Positions 15,526 through 23,706 of a DNA stretch of 64,000 bases are shown here, piece after piece. Source of the stretch: Kutzneria viridogrisea. GTDB taxonomy: Bacteria > Actinomycetota > Actinomycetes > Mycobacteriales > Pseudonocardiaceae. The stretch lies in NCBI GenBank assembly GCA_014138725.1, contig JACJID010000004.1:744001-808000 (forward strand), given 5' to 3'. Both the position numbers and the translations under genes were made by a program. How positions within the stretch are numbered: the stretch's first letter is position 1; the number at the start of each line of letters is the position of its first letter. Below the pieces are notes generated by a model. That model was given only the letters and a program-made list of their open reading frames with translations, had not been told where the DNA came from and searched no databases.

Positions 15526-17038
15526 TGAGCCGCTCGTAGCTGCGTACCAGCACCTGCGCGGCCTGCCGGGTGGCCCGGGAGTAGGCGGGGTCGACCGCCC
15601 GCGCCGACCAGTGCGCGATGCGGTCGGCGGCGCGGGTCCGCACCAGCTGCGGCGGCGATCCCTCGGGCAGGCCGAGCCGGGCCGCCGTGCTGGTGCCGTG
15701 TTCGCCGGTGACCCGGGCCAGCTCGGCGCTGTCGGCGGGGTCGAAGCGCAGTTCCCCGTTGTAGTGCTGGCGCAGCACCCGCAGCTCGGCGAACCCGTGC
15801 TCGTCCAACTCCGCCTGGCGCAGGTGCGCGACGGCCTGTTCCACGGTGAACCGCTGCACCGGGCCGAGGTCCAGCCGTGCGGGCAGGGCCAGGGCCTGGT
15901 CCACGGCCTGCCGCAACTTGATCAGGTCCGCGCGGTTGCCGAAGTGCCCGGTGAGCAGCCGCCGGAACTCCGTCATGCCGCTGCGGTCCAGCAGCAGCTT
16001 CCGCAACTGTGGCAAGCGATCCACGCCCTCAGCACGGATCAGCCCGCAGGCCAGGTGCACCCCGTAGCGGTCCAGCCTGCGCAACAGTTGTGCCCGCCGC
16101 CGCGCCGGTACCGGCAGGTCCTCGTACGGCCTGCTGGCGAAGAACGGGCCTCGGGCAAGCCTGCGGTCCAGCAGCGCGGGATCGCCCGCGGCCAGCGCGA
16201 GCAGGTCGGCGAACTCCTGCTCGGTCAGGGTCGCCGCGCCCTCGGCCACCTTACTGGCCACAGGCCGCAGGTCGTACACCATGCGCCGCGCGCCGGAGAC
16301 GGTCATCATGCGCTCGGCGATGCGATAGCCCTCGCCCAGTGGGTCGGGGTACTGCGGCCACAGCAGTTCCACCTTGGTCAGCGCGCCGACGGCCGTGACC
16401 GGGGTCGCCGCGCCGAAGGCCGCGCCCTGGAACTCGGCCATCAGCTCCTCGTCGCCCGCGGCCAGCCCACGGCAGAAGACCAGCACCACGGCGTGCGCCC
16501 GCGCGGCGTGCGAGATCGTCGCCCTGCGCACGTCGGAGGCGGTCAACCGCAAGGTGCGCAAGGTGTTCTCCTGATCGGCGCCCAGGTGCGAGTCCAGCCC
16601 CGGGGTGTCCACCAGGTCGTACGCGGCGAGTTCGGCGTTGTCCAGCAACACCTCCAGGTAGTCGATGCTGGTGAGCACCTCGTTGTTCCCGCTGAGCACC
16701 GCCAGCTCCGCCAGCGGCCACTCCTGGCTGCCGCCACCCCGCAGGTGCACCACCAGCCGCTCCCGCCCGCCCCGCTCGACCTGCCGCAGCCAGCTCACGT
16801 TGTAGGTCAGCTCGCGGGCCCCGGTCGCCACGACCTCGTTGCCCAGCAAGGCATTGGCCAGCGTGGACTTGCCGGAACTGATCCGCCCCACCAGGGCAAG
16901 GCGCATCGGCTGGGTCACCTGCCTGGCGGCGTCGCGCAGGCTCAGCCGTGCGTCCTCCAGTGCGGGCGAGCCGCCGAGCTGGCGCAGCGCCCGCTCGAAG
17001 GCCTCGGCGGTGCGCCGCCGTAACGCCTCGTCACTCAC
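15515..17038 (-). CDS. dynamin-like GTPase (second of pair)
   Basis: This 507-residue protein starts at GTG 17038, overlapping the stop of the upstream dynamin-like gene by 8 bp. The GTPase motifs are G1 GRISSGKSTLANALLG, G3 DTPGLDSHLG and a G4-like LTKVELLW. The rest is alpha-helical and has no obvious transmembrane segment. Paired dynamin-like proteins, one with a membrane-inserting region and one without, recall IniA/IniC of mycobacteria and DynA/DynB of Streptomyces. The 3' end overlaps the convergent Hsp70-like gene by 11 bp. Confidence 0.82.
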   Translation of the reverse strand: MSDEALRRRTAEAFERALRQLGGSPALEDARLSLRDAARQVTQPMRLALVGRISSGKSTLANALLGNEVVATGARELTYNVSWLRQVERGGRERLVVHLRGGGSQEWPLAELAVLSGNNEVLTSIDYLEVLLDNAELAAYDLVDTPGLDSHLGADQENTLRTLRLTASDVRRATISHAARAHAVVLVFCRGLAAGDEELMAEFQGAAFGAATPVTAVGALTKVELLWPQYPDPLGEGYRIAERMMTVSGARRMVYDLRPVASKVAEGAATLTEQEFADLLALAAGDPALLDRRLARGPFFASRPYEDLPVPARRRAQLLRRLDRYGVHLACGLIRAEGVDRLPQLRKLLLDRSGMTEFRRLLTGHFGNRADLIKLRQAVDQALALPARLDLGPVQRFTVEQAVAHLRQAELDEHGFAELRVLRQHYNGELRFDPADSAELARVTGEHGTSTAARLGLPEGSPPQLVRTRAADRIAHWSARAVDPAYSRATRQAAQVLVRSYERLITG

Positions 17039-18941
17039 CGGTCCGCCCGTACTCGGCGGCCCGGTCGGCGATCGTGGCGCGGCGGTGCAGCAACGGCGCG
17101 AGTTCCTGCTCCAGCACGGCAAGTCGCTCGGCCGCCTCGCGCTGACTGGCCCGCTCGGCGTTGCGGACCCGCTCGGACTCCTCCTGCGCGCTCTGCTGTG
17201 CGGCCCTGACCCGGCTGTGCAGTTCCGCGGTCAGCGCTTGGCCGAACTCCGCGAGCACGGCGTCGACCACCTCCTGCACGTGCCGGTACTGGCTGCGCCG
17301 CAACGGTTCCAGCTCGTGGCGCAACGCCAGGGCGCGCTGCCTGCGCTGCTGCTCGCGGCTGGCCTCCATCGAGGTCCGGTACCCGTTGCGGGCGCCGAAC
17401 AGCGTGCCCAGCGCGCTGCCCAGCACCCCGCCGATGGCCGCGCCGATGCCGGGCAGCAGGGAACCCAGTGCCGCGCCGAGCACCCCGCCCAGCGCGCCGC
17501 CCGCACTGGTGCCCGCGATCATGCTCTCGGTGGCACGGATGCCCTCGGCGCCGCGGTCCGTTCGCTGCTGGCCGCCGGTGACCTCCAGGCTGGGCACCGG
17601 CGGCGGGGGCAGGCCACCCAGCCGCTGCTGGGCCAGCGGCAGCTCGCTGGCCAGCACCAGCTCGCGCTGCACCGCCGCGGTGCGCCGCACGGCCAACTCG
17701 TTGACCGTGCCGATGACGGCCGCCGCGTCGGAGACCAGCTTGTCCACCAGCTGCTGCGGGTGGTCCAGGTAGCGGTCCAGCAGCAGGTGGTACGAGTCCA
17801 CGTCACCCCACAGGCCGTCCAGCTCCTCGCCCGCCCTGGCCAGCAGCTCGCGGCGCACGCCGGTCAGCGCGGTGGTCAGCCGGTCGTGCCAGCTGCCCGC
17901 CTCGGCCAGCCGGTCCAGTTCCCGCCTGCGGGCCCGCAACTGCTCGCGCAGGTCCTGCTGGGCCTGTTCGGCCGAGCCGCGCAGTGCGGCCCGCTCGCCC
18001 TGCAACGGGGTGATCAGCGCGGTCACCGCGGTGTCCAGTTCGGACAGTGCGTCGCCGAGCAGCACCGTGGTGCGCCTGCGCGACAGCGCCGACCAGATGA
18101 CCCGCTCCAGCTCCTCGAAGTTGCTCAGCTCCAGGTCCTCGGGATCACCGTGGGCCAGGTACGCGAGCTTGGCGTGCGCGGACACCGCCACCACGCGCAG
18201 CCGCTCCCGAGGGCGGCCGGTGACCTCCGCCAACTTGGTCCGCGCGTCCTCGGCCAGCTCGGTGCAGTCGCCGACATCGGCCTTGGTCAGCACGAACAGC
18301 AGGCCGTCCTCGTCCCCGGTGACCCGGGCCGAACGGCTGGCCCTACGCAGGAACTCCAGCTCGCTCTCGGTCAGCGGCTGGGTCAGGTCCACCACGAACA
18401 GCAGCGCGTCGGCCCCGGGCAGGAACCCGGTGGTCACGGTGGTGTGCTCGGCGTGCACCCCGCCGACCCCGGGAGTGTCCACCAGGGTCAGTCCCGAGCG
18501 CAGCCGGGGATTGGGCGTGCGCACGGTGATCATGCGGGCCCGCTTGGTGTTGTGCGGGTTGCCGCTCTCGGTGGCGTAGCCCGCGATCTCGGCGCGGTCG
18601 ATCCGCCTGCGCAGCACCGAGCCGTCGGCCTGCTCCAGGGTCACCTCCACCTCCTCGCGCTCGGCGTAGGAGGCGGCGATGACCAGGCTGGTCGCGTACA
18701 CGGTGTCCACCGGGAACAGGTCCGGCTCGGCGAGCAGGGCATTGAGCAATGTGGACTTGCCCCGCTTGAACTCACCACAGATCACCGCCGTGAGCCTGCC
18801 CGCGGACAGCCGGTGCCGGGCCGCGGCCAGTCGGCGCCGGGACTCCACCGCCCGCCTGCGGGCCAGCAGCGGGTCCAGCTCGTCCACCCAGTCCAGCAGT
18901 TCGAGGCGCTGTTGCTCGAACCCGCTCACAAGCTCGCTCAT
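17031..18941 (-). CDS. dynamin-like GTPase with glycine-zipper membrane segment
   Basis: This 636-residue protein starts at ATG 18941. Its GTPase motifs are G1 GEFKRGKSTLLNALL, G3 DTPGVGGVHA and G4 LTKADVGD. Long helical stalk regions follow. Near residues 485-530 there is a striking glycine/alanine-rich hydrophobic stretch (GALGGVLGAALGSLLPGIG, then AAIGGVLGSALGTLFGA), which could insert in membrane like a dynamin paddle. A charged coiled-coil-like tail (AQQSAQEESERVRNAERASQ) ends the protein. It is first in a two-gene operon. Bacterial dynamins fuse or repair membranes; its partner and trigger here are unknown. Confidence 0.85.
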   Translation of the reverse strand: MSELVSGFEQQRLELLDWVDELDPLLARRRAVESRRRLAAARHRLSAGRLTAVICGEFKRGKSTLLNALLAEPDLFPVDTVYATSLVIAASYAEREEVEVTLEQADGSVLRRRIDRAEIAGYATESGNPHNTKRARMITVRTPNPRLRSGLTLVDTPGVGGVHAEHTTVTTGFLPGADALLFVVDLTQPLTESELEFLRRASRSARVTGDEDGLLFVLTKADVGDCTELAEDARTKLAEVTGRPRERLRVVAVSAHAKLAYLAHGDPEDLELSNFEELERVIWSALSRRRTTVLLGDALSELDTAVTALITPLQGERAALRGSAEQAQQDLREQLRARRRELDRLAEAGSWHDRLTTALTGVRRELLARAGEELDGLWGDVDSYHLLLDRYLDHPQQLVDKLVSDAAAVIGTVNELAVRRTAAVQRELVLASELPLAQQRLGGLPPPPVPSLEVTGGQQRTDRGAEGIRATESMIAGTSAGGALGGVLGAALGSLLPGIGAAIGGVLGSALGTLFGARNGYRTSMEASREQQRRQRALALRHELEPLRRSQYRHVQEVVDAVLAEFGQALTAELHSRVRAAQQSAQEESERVRNAERASQREAAERLAVLEQELAPLLHRRATIADRAAEYGRTGE

Positions 18942-19117
18942 GGGGCCTCCGCTCGGTAGGCTTCCCCCCACTCATCGCCGCGCGAGCCGATTCGTAACCC
19001 CGGTCTTCTCGATCTTGACCAGCCCTGTGACGAGCGGCCGGACGGGGGTTGGCAAGATACCCGTCTTGGCGGAAGGTTTTACAGCTCGTACAGGCCGCGC
19101 ACGCGGGAAGGATCTCG

Positions 19118-19645
19118 GTGAACGCCCAGACCGCTCAGATGGACGACCTACAGCTCATCGCGCTGCCCACCGCGGTGAGCTGCACCGAGATGTTCGTCCG
19201 GTTCGCACTGTCCGAGTGGAACCTCCGCGCGATGCTGGAGCCCGCCGTCTACGTGGGCAGGGAACTGGTCGGGTCCATGGTGGCCACCGCGGCCCTGCAC
19301 ACCCCCGGGCTGATCACGGTGCGGCTGCGGCTGCGCGGGGACAGCCTGGTGGTCGAGGTGGAGGACATGCTGGTCGCCTTCCCGCCCACCGTTCCGGTGA
19401 CCCTGTCCGGCTACCACGCCGGGGTGGTCTCGCTGGCGGGGCGCGGCAACCTGCTGTGGTGCGAGCTCGCGCTGCCCACCGGCCTGGACGCCGCCTCGGT
19501 ACGCCTGCCCCGCCGGGAGCAGCGCCGCTCACCAGCGGCGGAACAGCTCGGCGAGGAGCGCAGCGAGGTGGACCCGCAGGTGATCCAGCGCATCTTCACC
19601 GCGCTGAGCCAGCCCCCGCAGGGCGGTTCTGAGTGGCATCGCTAG
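19118..19645 (+). CDS. ATP-binding (HATPase-like) regulatory protein
   Basis: This 175-residue protein starts at GTG 19118 with AAGGA about 6 bases upstream. The fold resembles anti-sigma-factor-type histidine-kinase ATPase domains: LQLIALPTAVSCTEMFVRFA at the start (a common entry in RsbW-like proteins), a central ITVRLRLRGDSLVVEVED, and the glycine-rich return AGVVSLAGRGNLLWCELALP. The classical N and G boxes are weak, so catalysis is doubtful. Proteins of this type often sit near Cvn conservons in actinomycetes; one lies 3 kb downstream on the other strand. The target is unknown. Confidence 0.7.
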   Translation: MNAQTAQMDDLQLIALPTAVSCTEMFVRFALSEWNLRAMLEPAVYVGRELVGSMVATAALHTPGLITVRLRLRGDSLVVEVEDMLVAFPPTVPVTLSGYHAGVVSLAGRGNLLWCELALPTGLDAASVRLPRREQRRSPAAEQLGEERSEVDPQVIQRIFTALSQPPQGGSEWHR

Positions 19646-19800
19646 ACAATTGTCAATAGCTTTGCGAATTCTCACACAGCACTTGACATCGCACTGCGTC
19701 ATCGCAGTTGAACGTTTGATCACCGGGTAGGCGGTACCGCTCACGGAGTAACGACTTGTAGCGTCCGGACGAACTTTTCCCACGGCATTCCGGAGCTGGC
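19646..19800 (+). promoter_or_regulatory. upstream region of the prenyltransferase gene with two palindromes
   Basis: GACAATTGTC (19645-19654) is a perfect 10-bp palindrome touching the upstream stop codon. ACTGCG-TCAT-CGCAGT (19693-19708) is a second inverted repeat, starting 5 bp after a TTGACA (19683-19688). No convincing -10 box follows TTGACA. These could be operator sites for the prenylindole pair; the evidence is the symmetry only. Confidence 0.35.
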
Positions 19801-20880
19801 ATGACGTCGACCGAACCTTCGTTGCGCCGACTCGCGAACGACCAGGTGCGCGCCCTGGCCTCGGCGGTCGGGCTGGGGACTCCGCAGGTCGCGGAAGAAC
19901 TGGTCACGGAATTACTCGGCGTGGCGGGCACCCATCCGCTGTGCACGCCACCGCATTGGCAGTCGGACATCTCCGACGACCAAACTCCAGTGGAATTCTC
20001 CATAGCTTTCGACACCGCTGGCAATCCGACGCTGAGAATGCTCGGCGCCCCGGTGGCCAGACCGGGCGACGGACAGGTGGCCGCCGCGCTGCGCCTGCTC
20101 GCGACCTGGGCCGACCGGTACCAGCTGTCCCTGGACCGGTTCGAGGCCGTGCGGGAACTGTTCCTGCCCCCGAACGCCCAGGGCTTCGGTCTGTGGTTCT
20201 CGGTGATCTTCCGCCCGGAGCCCGAGTTCAAGGTCTACCTCGACCCCAACGCGCGCGGCGGGGCCCAGGCACCCGCGCTGGTCGCCCACGCGCTGCGCGT
20301 GCTCGGCCTCGCGCCGGCCCACCCGGTGATCGCCCACCACGCGCTGGCCCGCCCGCAGGACCGGTTCGCCTTCTTCGCGCTGGACCTGCACGCCGGGGCG
20401 CAGGCCCGGGTCAAGGTCTACGTGGCACACCACGAGGCGGGGGCCGAGGTCGCCGAGCGCGCCTGCCTGGCGGTACCCGGTGTGGACCCGGAGCAGGTCA
20501 GCGCGTTCTGCCGGACAGTGGGCGGCCCGCTGCCGTTCACCACCCGCCCGTTGATCTCCAGCTACTCGTTCAGCGACCCCGGATCGGCGGTACCGGACAA
20601 CTACTCGCTCTACGTGCCCGTGCGCGAGGCGGTGGCCGACGACGAGGTGACCCTGAACCTCCTGCGCACCGTGCTGCGCGAGCAGGGCCTGCGCCCCGAC
20701 GTGCTCGAACAGGCCCTGCGCGGCATCGCCCGCCGCCCGCTCGCCGAGGGTGTCGGCATGATCCCGCACGTCTCCCTGCGCACCGGCAGCACCCGCCAGG
20801 GCCTCACCGTGTACCTGTCCACCGAGGCCTTCCACACCACCCCCGCCCGCTCCCGAACCGGCCACCACAGCCACGCCTGA
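19801..20880 (+). CDS. aromatic prenyltransferase, DMATS family (indole/tryptophan)
   Basis: This 359-residue protein starts at ATG 19801. It shows the pattern of the bacterial dimethylallyltryptophan synthases, which fold as an ABBA barrel and use soluble DMAPP without a DDxxD motif. The N-terminal acceptor region is SDISDDQTPVEFSIAFD. The diphosphate-binding basic positions appear in FKVYLDPNARG and ARVKVYVAHH, with later SYSFSDPGS and MIPHVSLRTG. Streptomyces enzymes of this family that prenylate tryptophan at C6 are encoded beside a tryptophanase, exactly as here. Product regiochemistry cannot be read from the sequence. Confidence 0.87.
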   Translation: MTSTEPSLRRLANDQVRALASAVGLGTPQVAEELVTELLGVAGTHPLCTPPHWQSDISDDQTPVEFSIAFDTAGNPTLRMLGAPVARPGDGQVAAALRLLATWADRYQLSLDRFEAVRELFLPPNAQGFGLWFSVIFRPEPEFKVYLDPNARGGAQAPALVAHALRVLGLAPAHPVIAHHALARPQDRFAFFALDLHAGAQARVKVYVAHHEAGAEVAERACLAVPGVDPEQVSAFCRTVGGPLPFTTRPLISSYSFSDPGSAVPDNYSLYVPVREAVADDEVTLNLLRTVLREQGLRPDVLEQALRGIARRPLAEGVGMIPHVSLRTGSTRQGLTVYLSTEAFHTTPARSRTGHHSHA

Positions 20881-20964
20881 CCCCGCGAGTCCCGCCCACA
20901 GCGCAACCGCCCACCCCGTACCGGAAGCGCCGACCCCCGCAGCCCCGACCCTAGGGAGCACCCC
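20881..20964 (+). other. 84-bp gap with dispersed-repeat remnants
   Basis: It begins CCCCGCGAGTCCCGCCC and later has CGTACCGGAAGCGCCGAC. These match the two unit types of the intergenic repeats at 4.3-5.2 kb and 58.9-59.1 kb. It ends with an AGGGAG ribosome-binding site 6 bases before the tryptophanase start. Confidence 0.5.
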
Positions 20965-22335
20965 ATGCCGCTGATGGAGCCGTACCGGATCAAGGTCGTC
21001 GAGCCGATCCCGATCCTGACCGCACAGCAGCGGGCCGAGGCGCTCGCGCGGGCCGGGTACAACCCGTTCAACCTGCGCGCCGACGAGGTCACGATCGACC
21101 TGCTGTCGGACTCGGGCACCGGCGCGTTCTCCGCGGCCCAGCAGGCCGCCGCCGCGCTGGGTGACGAGTCCTACGCCGGTGCCCGCTCCTGGTTCCGGTT
21201 CCACGAGGTGGTCAGCGACCTGACGGGCTTCCCGCACATCTATCCCGTGCACCAGGGGCGTGGGGCGGAGCGGATCCTGTTCGGCGCGCTGCTCAAGCCG
21301 GGGCAGGTCTCGCTGAGCAACACGCACTTCGACACGACCCGCGCCAACGTGGAACTGCTCGGCTGCCAGGCGCGCGACCTGCCGTGCCCGCAGGCCAAGG
21401 ACCTGGACAGCCAGTACCCGTTCAAGGGGGATCTCGACCTGGACGCGGCGCGCGCCGCGCTGGCCGAGGAGCCCGGCCGGGTCGGCATGGTGATCGTGAC
21501 GATCACCAACAACGGGGGCGGCGGGCAGCCGGTGTCCATGGCGAACCTGCGCGCGGCCCGCGAGCTGTGCCGGGAGTTCGGGGTGCCGCTGGTGCTCGAC
21601 GCCGCGCGCTTCGCGGAGAACGCGTGGCTGGTGACCCAGCGCGAACCGGGCTACGAGTCGCACAGCCCCACCGAGGTCGCCAAGGAGGCGTTCGGCCTGG
21701 CCGACGCGGCCGTGGCGAGCCTGAAGAAGGACGGCATCTCGCCGATGGGCGCGTTCCTCGCCGTGCGCGACCAGGAGCTGGCCGACCGCTGCGAGCTGGT
21801 GCTGATCGCGACGGAGGGGTTCCGCACCTACGGCGGGCTGGCCGGGCACGAGCTGGACCGGCTCGCGCAGGGCCTGCGCGAGGTGCTGGAGCCGGACTAC
21901 CTGCGCTCGCGTGCGGCCACCACCGCGTACCTGGCCCAGCTGGCCAACGACGGCGGGGTGGACGTGGTGCAACCGCCCGGCATCCACGCCCTGTACCTCA
22001 ACGCGGGCAGGCTGCTGCCGCACATCCCGCCGGGCCGGTTCCCCGGTCACGCGCTGGCCAGCCAGCTCTACCTGGAGGGCGGGATCCGGTGCGCCGAACT
22101 GGGTTCGCTCTACCTGGGCACCCTGGACGAGCACAACGAGCTGGTGGCCCCCGCCCCGTACGAGCTCGTGCGGCTCGCGCTACCGCGCCGGGTCTACACC
22201 CAGAGCCACTACGAGTACGTGGCCGAGGTGCTCGCCGGGATCGCCAAGCGCCCCGAGAGCGTCCCCGGCTACCGCCTCACCCACTCCCCCGCCCTGCTGC
22301 GCCACTTCAACTGCCGACTGGAACCGGTGTCATGA
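20965..22335 (+). CDS. tnaA: tryptophanase (tryptophan indole-lyase)
   Basis: This 456-residue PLP enzyme of the beta-eliminating lyase family starts at ATG 20965. It has YRIKVVEPIPILTAQQRAEA at the start, the active-site lysine in ASLKKDGISPMGAFLA, and HQGRGAERILFGAL and FRTYGGLAGHEL as family landmarks. It splits tryptophan, or a ring-substituted tryptophan, to the indole plus pyruvate and ammonia. Beside a DMATS-type prenyltransferase the natural substrate is probably prenyltryptophan, giving prenylated indole. No TnaC-like leader peptide or transporter is present. The stop overlaps the convergent conservon gene by 6 bp. Confidence 0.92.
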   Translation: MPLMEPYRIKVVEPIPILTAQQRAEALARAGYNPFNLRADEVTIDLLSDSGTGAFSAAQQAAAALGDESYAGARSWFRFHEVVSDLTGFPHIYPVHQGRGAERILFGALLKPGQVSLSNTHFDTTRANVELLGCQARDLPCPQAKDLDSQYPFKGDLDLDAARAALAEEPGRVGMVIVTITNNGGGGQPVSMANLRAARELCREFGVPLVLDAARFAENAWLVTQREPGYESHSPTEVAKEAFGLADAAVASLKKDGISPMGAFLAVRDQELADRCELVLIATEGFRTYGGLAGHELDRLAQGLREVLEPDYLRSRAATTAYLAQLANDGGVDVVQPPGIHALYLNAGRLLPHIPPGRFPGHALASQLYLEGGIRCAELGSLYLGTLDEHNELVAPAPYELVRLALPRRVYTQSHYEYVAEVLAGIAKRPESVPGYRLTHSPALLRHFNCRLEPVS

Positions 22336-22920
22336 CACCTTCGGCTCGGCGGCGGGCAGCCGGCTCATCGCGTGCTCCAGCAGCTTGATCAACGCGAGCT
22401 TGCTGGAGTCCTTCTTGCGCGCGTCGCACGCCACGACCGGGATGGAGTCGTTGATCGCCAGCGCCTTGCGCACCTCGTCGGCCTCGTAGTCGTAGGAGCC
22501 CTCGAAGTGGTTGACCGCGACCACGAACGGGATGCGCCTGCGCTCGAAGAAGTCGATGGCGGCGAAGCTGGCCTCCAGCCGCCGGGTGTCGATCAGCACG
22601 ATCGCCCCGGCGGCCCCGTAGGCCAGTTCGTCCCACATGAACCAGAACCGGTCCTGGCCAGGCGTGCCGAACAGGTACAGCACGATGCGCGGACTGACCG
22701 TGATGCGGCCGAAGTCCAGCGCCACCGTGGTGGTGGTCTTGCCCTCGACCCCGGCCAGGTCGTCCACCCCGGAGCTGGCTTCGGTGAGCAGCTCCTCGGT
22801 GCTCAGCGGGGGTATCTCGCTGACCGAGCCGACCAGCGTGGTCTTGCCCACGCCGAAACCGCCCGCCACCAGCACCTTCACCGAGGCCGGGATGATCTGC
22901 TCAGAGTGCACGGACACCAT
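22330..22920 (-). CDS. cvnD: conservon Ras-like GTPase CvnD
   Basis: This 196-residue small GTPase starts at ATG 22920, with the start lying inside the end of the DUF742 gene (20-bp overlap). It has G1 GGFGVGKTTLV, a T in EGKTTTTVALDFG, G3 GTPGQDRFWFMWDEL with glutamine in the catalytic position, and a G4 variant AVNHFEG. It is the output GTPase of a Cvn conservon, thought to act like a membrane-associated G-protein relay. Confidence 0.92.
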   Translation of the reverse strand: MVSVHSEQIIPASVKVLVAGGFGVGKTTLVGSVSEIPPLSTEELLTEASSGVDDLAGVEGKTTTTVALDFGRITVSPRIVLYLFGTPGQDRFWFMWDELAYGAAGAIVLIDTRRLEASFAAIDFFERRRIPFVVAVNHFEGSYDYEADEVRKALAINDSIPVVACDARKKDSSKLALIKLLEHAMSRLPAAEPKVS

Positions 22921-23272
22921 CGAGTACCGCCTGGAGGAGATCCCGGCCGGGCGCGCTGGCGACCTGCTCGGGGGCACGGACAACAACATCACCGCGTTCG
23001 ATCAGGTCGCTGAGCAGCACCTTGGCCACCACCAGCGGCAGGTCCACGTACGCGGCCAGCTCGGCGATCGACAGCGGTTGGCGGCACAACCGCAGGATCG
23101 CCTGGTGCTCGGGCCCCAGCCCGAGCGGGTCGCCGCCGGAGTCGACGGCCATCACCTGGGTGGCCACGTCCAGCCAGCCGGTGGCCGGTCTGGTGCGCCC
23201 CCGCGTCATGGCATAGGGACGGACCAGCGGCCCGGCCTCCTCGTCGAACCAGTGGTCCGGCGGCTGCGCCAC
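22901..23272 (-). CDS. cvnC: conservon DUF742 protein CvnC
   Basis: This 123-residue protein starts at GTG 23272, 2 bp past the CvnB stop. DUF742 proteins carry a winged-helix-like fold. The marks are LVRPYAMTRGRTRP near the N-terminus, then LGPEHQAILRLCRQPLSIAE and VLLSDLIERGDVVVRAP at the C-terminus. It links the roadblock and GTPase members of the conservon. An in-frame CTG slightly upstream is a less likely start. Confidence 0.92.
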   Translation of the reverse strand: MAQPPDHWFDEEAGPLVRPYAMTRGRTRPATGWLDVATQVMAVDSGGDPLGLGPEHQAILRLCRQPLSIAELAAYVDLPLVVAKVLLSDLIERGDVVVRAPEQVASAPGRDLLQAVLDGVRAL

Positions 23273-23274
23273 GT

Positions 23275-23691
23275 TCAGGCTCCCTGCTCCGCCGCACTGC
23301 GCGGGGCGGCGGTCAGATAGGCACCGACCTGCTTGACCAGCAGGTTCATCTCGTACGCGATCTGGCCCACGTCGGCGGTCTCCTCGGCGAGCACCGCCAG
23401 GCAGGCGCCCCGGCCCGCCGCGGTGACGAACAGGAACGCGTGCTCCATCTCCACGATCGTCTGACGCACCTGGCCGCCGCCGAAGTGCCGCCCGGTGCCC
23501 TTGGCCAGGCTCTGGAAGGCCGAGGCCATCGCCGAGAGCTGGTCGGAGTCGTCCCGGGACAGCCCCCGCGACTTGCCGATCAACAGGCCGTCCGCGGAGA
23601 GCACCACCGCGTGCCTGGCGTCCACCACCCGCTCCACCAGGTTGTCCAGCAACCAGTTGAGGTCGGTCTCGGAGTGCGCCTTGTCGTTCAT
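23275..23691 (-). CDS. cvnB: conservon roadblock/LC7 protein CvnB
   Basis: This 138-residue roadblock/LC7 protein starts at ATG 23691. It has LNWLLDNLVERVVDARHAVV, ADGLLIGKSRGLSRDDSDQL and FLFVTAAGRGACLAVLA, the standard layout of MglB-like GTPase partners. It sits 15 bp after the kinase-like CvnA gene and immediately before CvnC, so all four are one transcript. Confidence 0.93.
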   Translation of the reverse strand: MNDKAHSETDLNWLLDNLVERVVDARHAVVLSADGLLIGKSRGLSRDDSDQLSAMASAFQSLAKGTGRHFGGGQVRQTIVEMEHAFLFVTAAGRGACLAVLAEETADVGQIAYEMNLLVKQVGAYLTAAPRSAAEQGA

Positions 23692-23706
23692 CAGTCCTGA
23701 CTTTCC

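Noticed and set aside
16839-18959. Plus-strand frame of about 700 codons opposite the dynamin-like gene
   Set aside because: Glutamine/histidine/arginine-rich shadow; the GTPase motifs are all on the minus strand.
19912-22134. 740-codon antisense frame opposite prenyltransferase and tryptophanase
   Set aside because: Shadow of two clear enzymes; no domain recognised and no ribosome-binding site.
22921-22992. Upstream extension of CvnD to a start at 22992
   Set aside because: It would add a basic stretch not seen in the family; ATG 22920 (MVSVHSEQIIPAS) is the usual conservon GTPase start and fits the overlap with CvnC.
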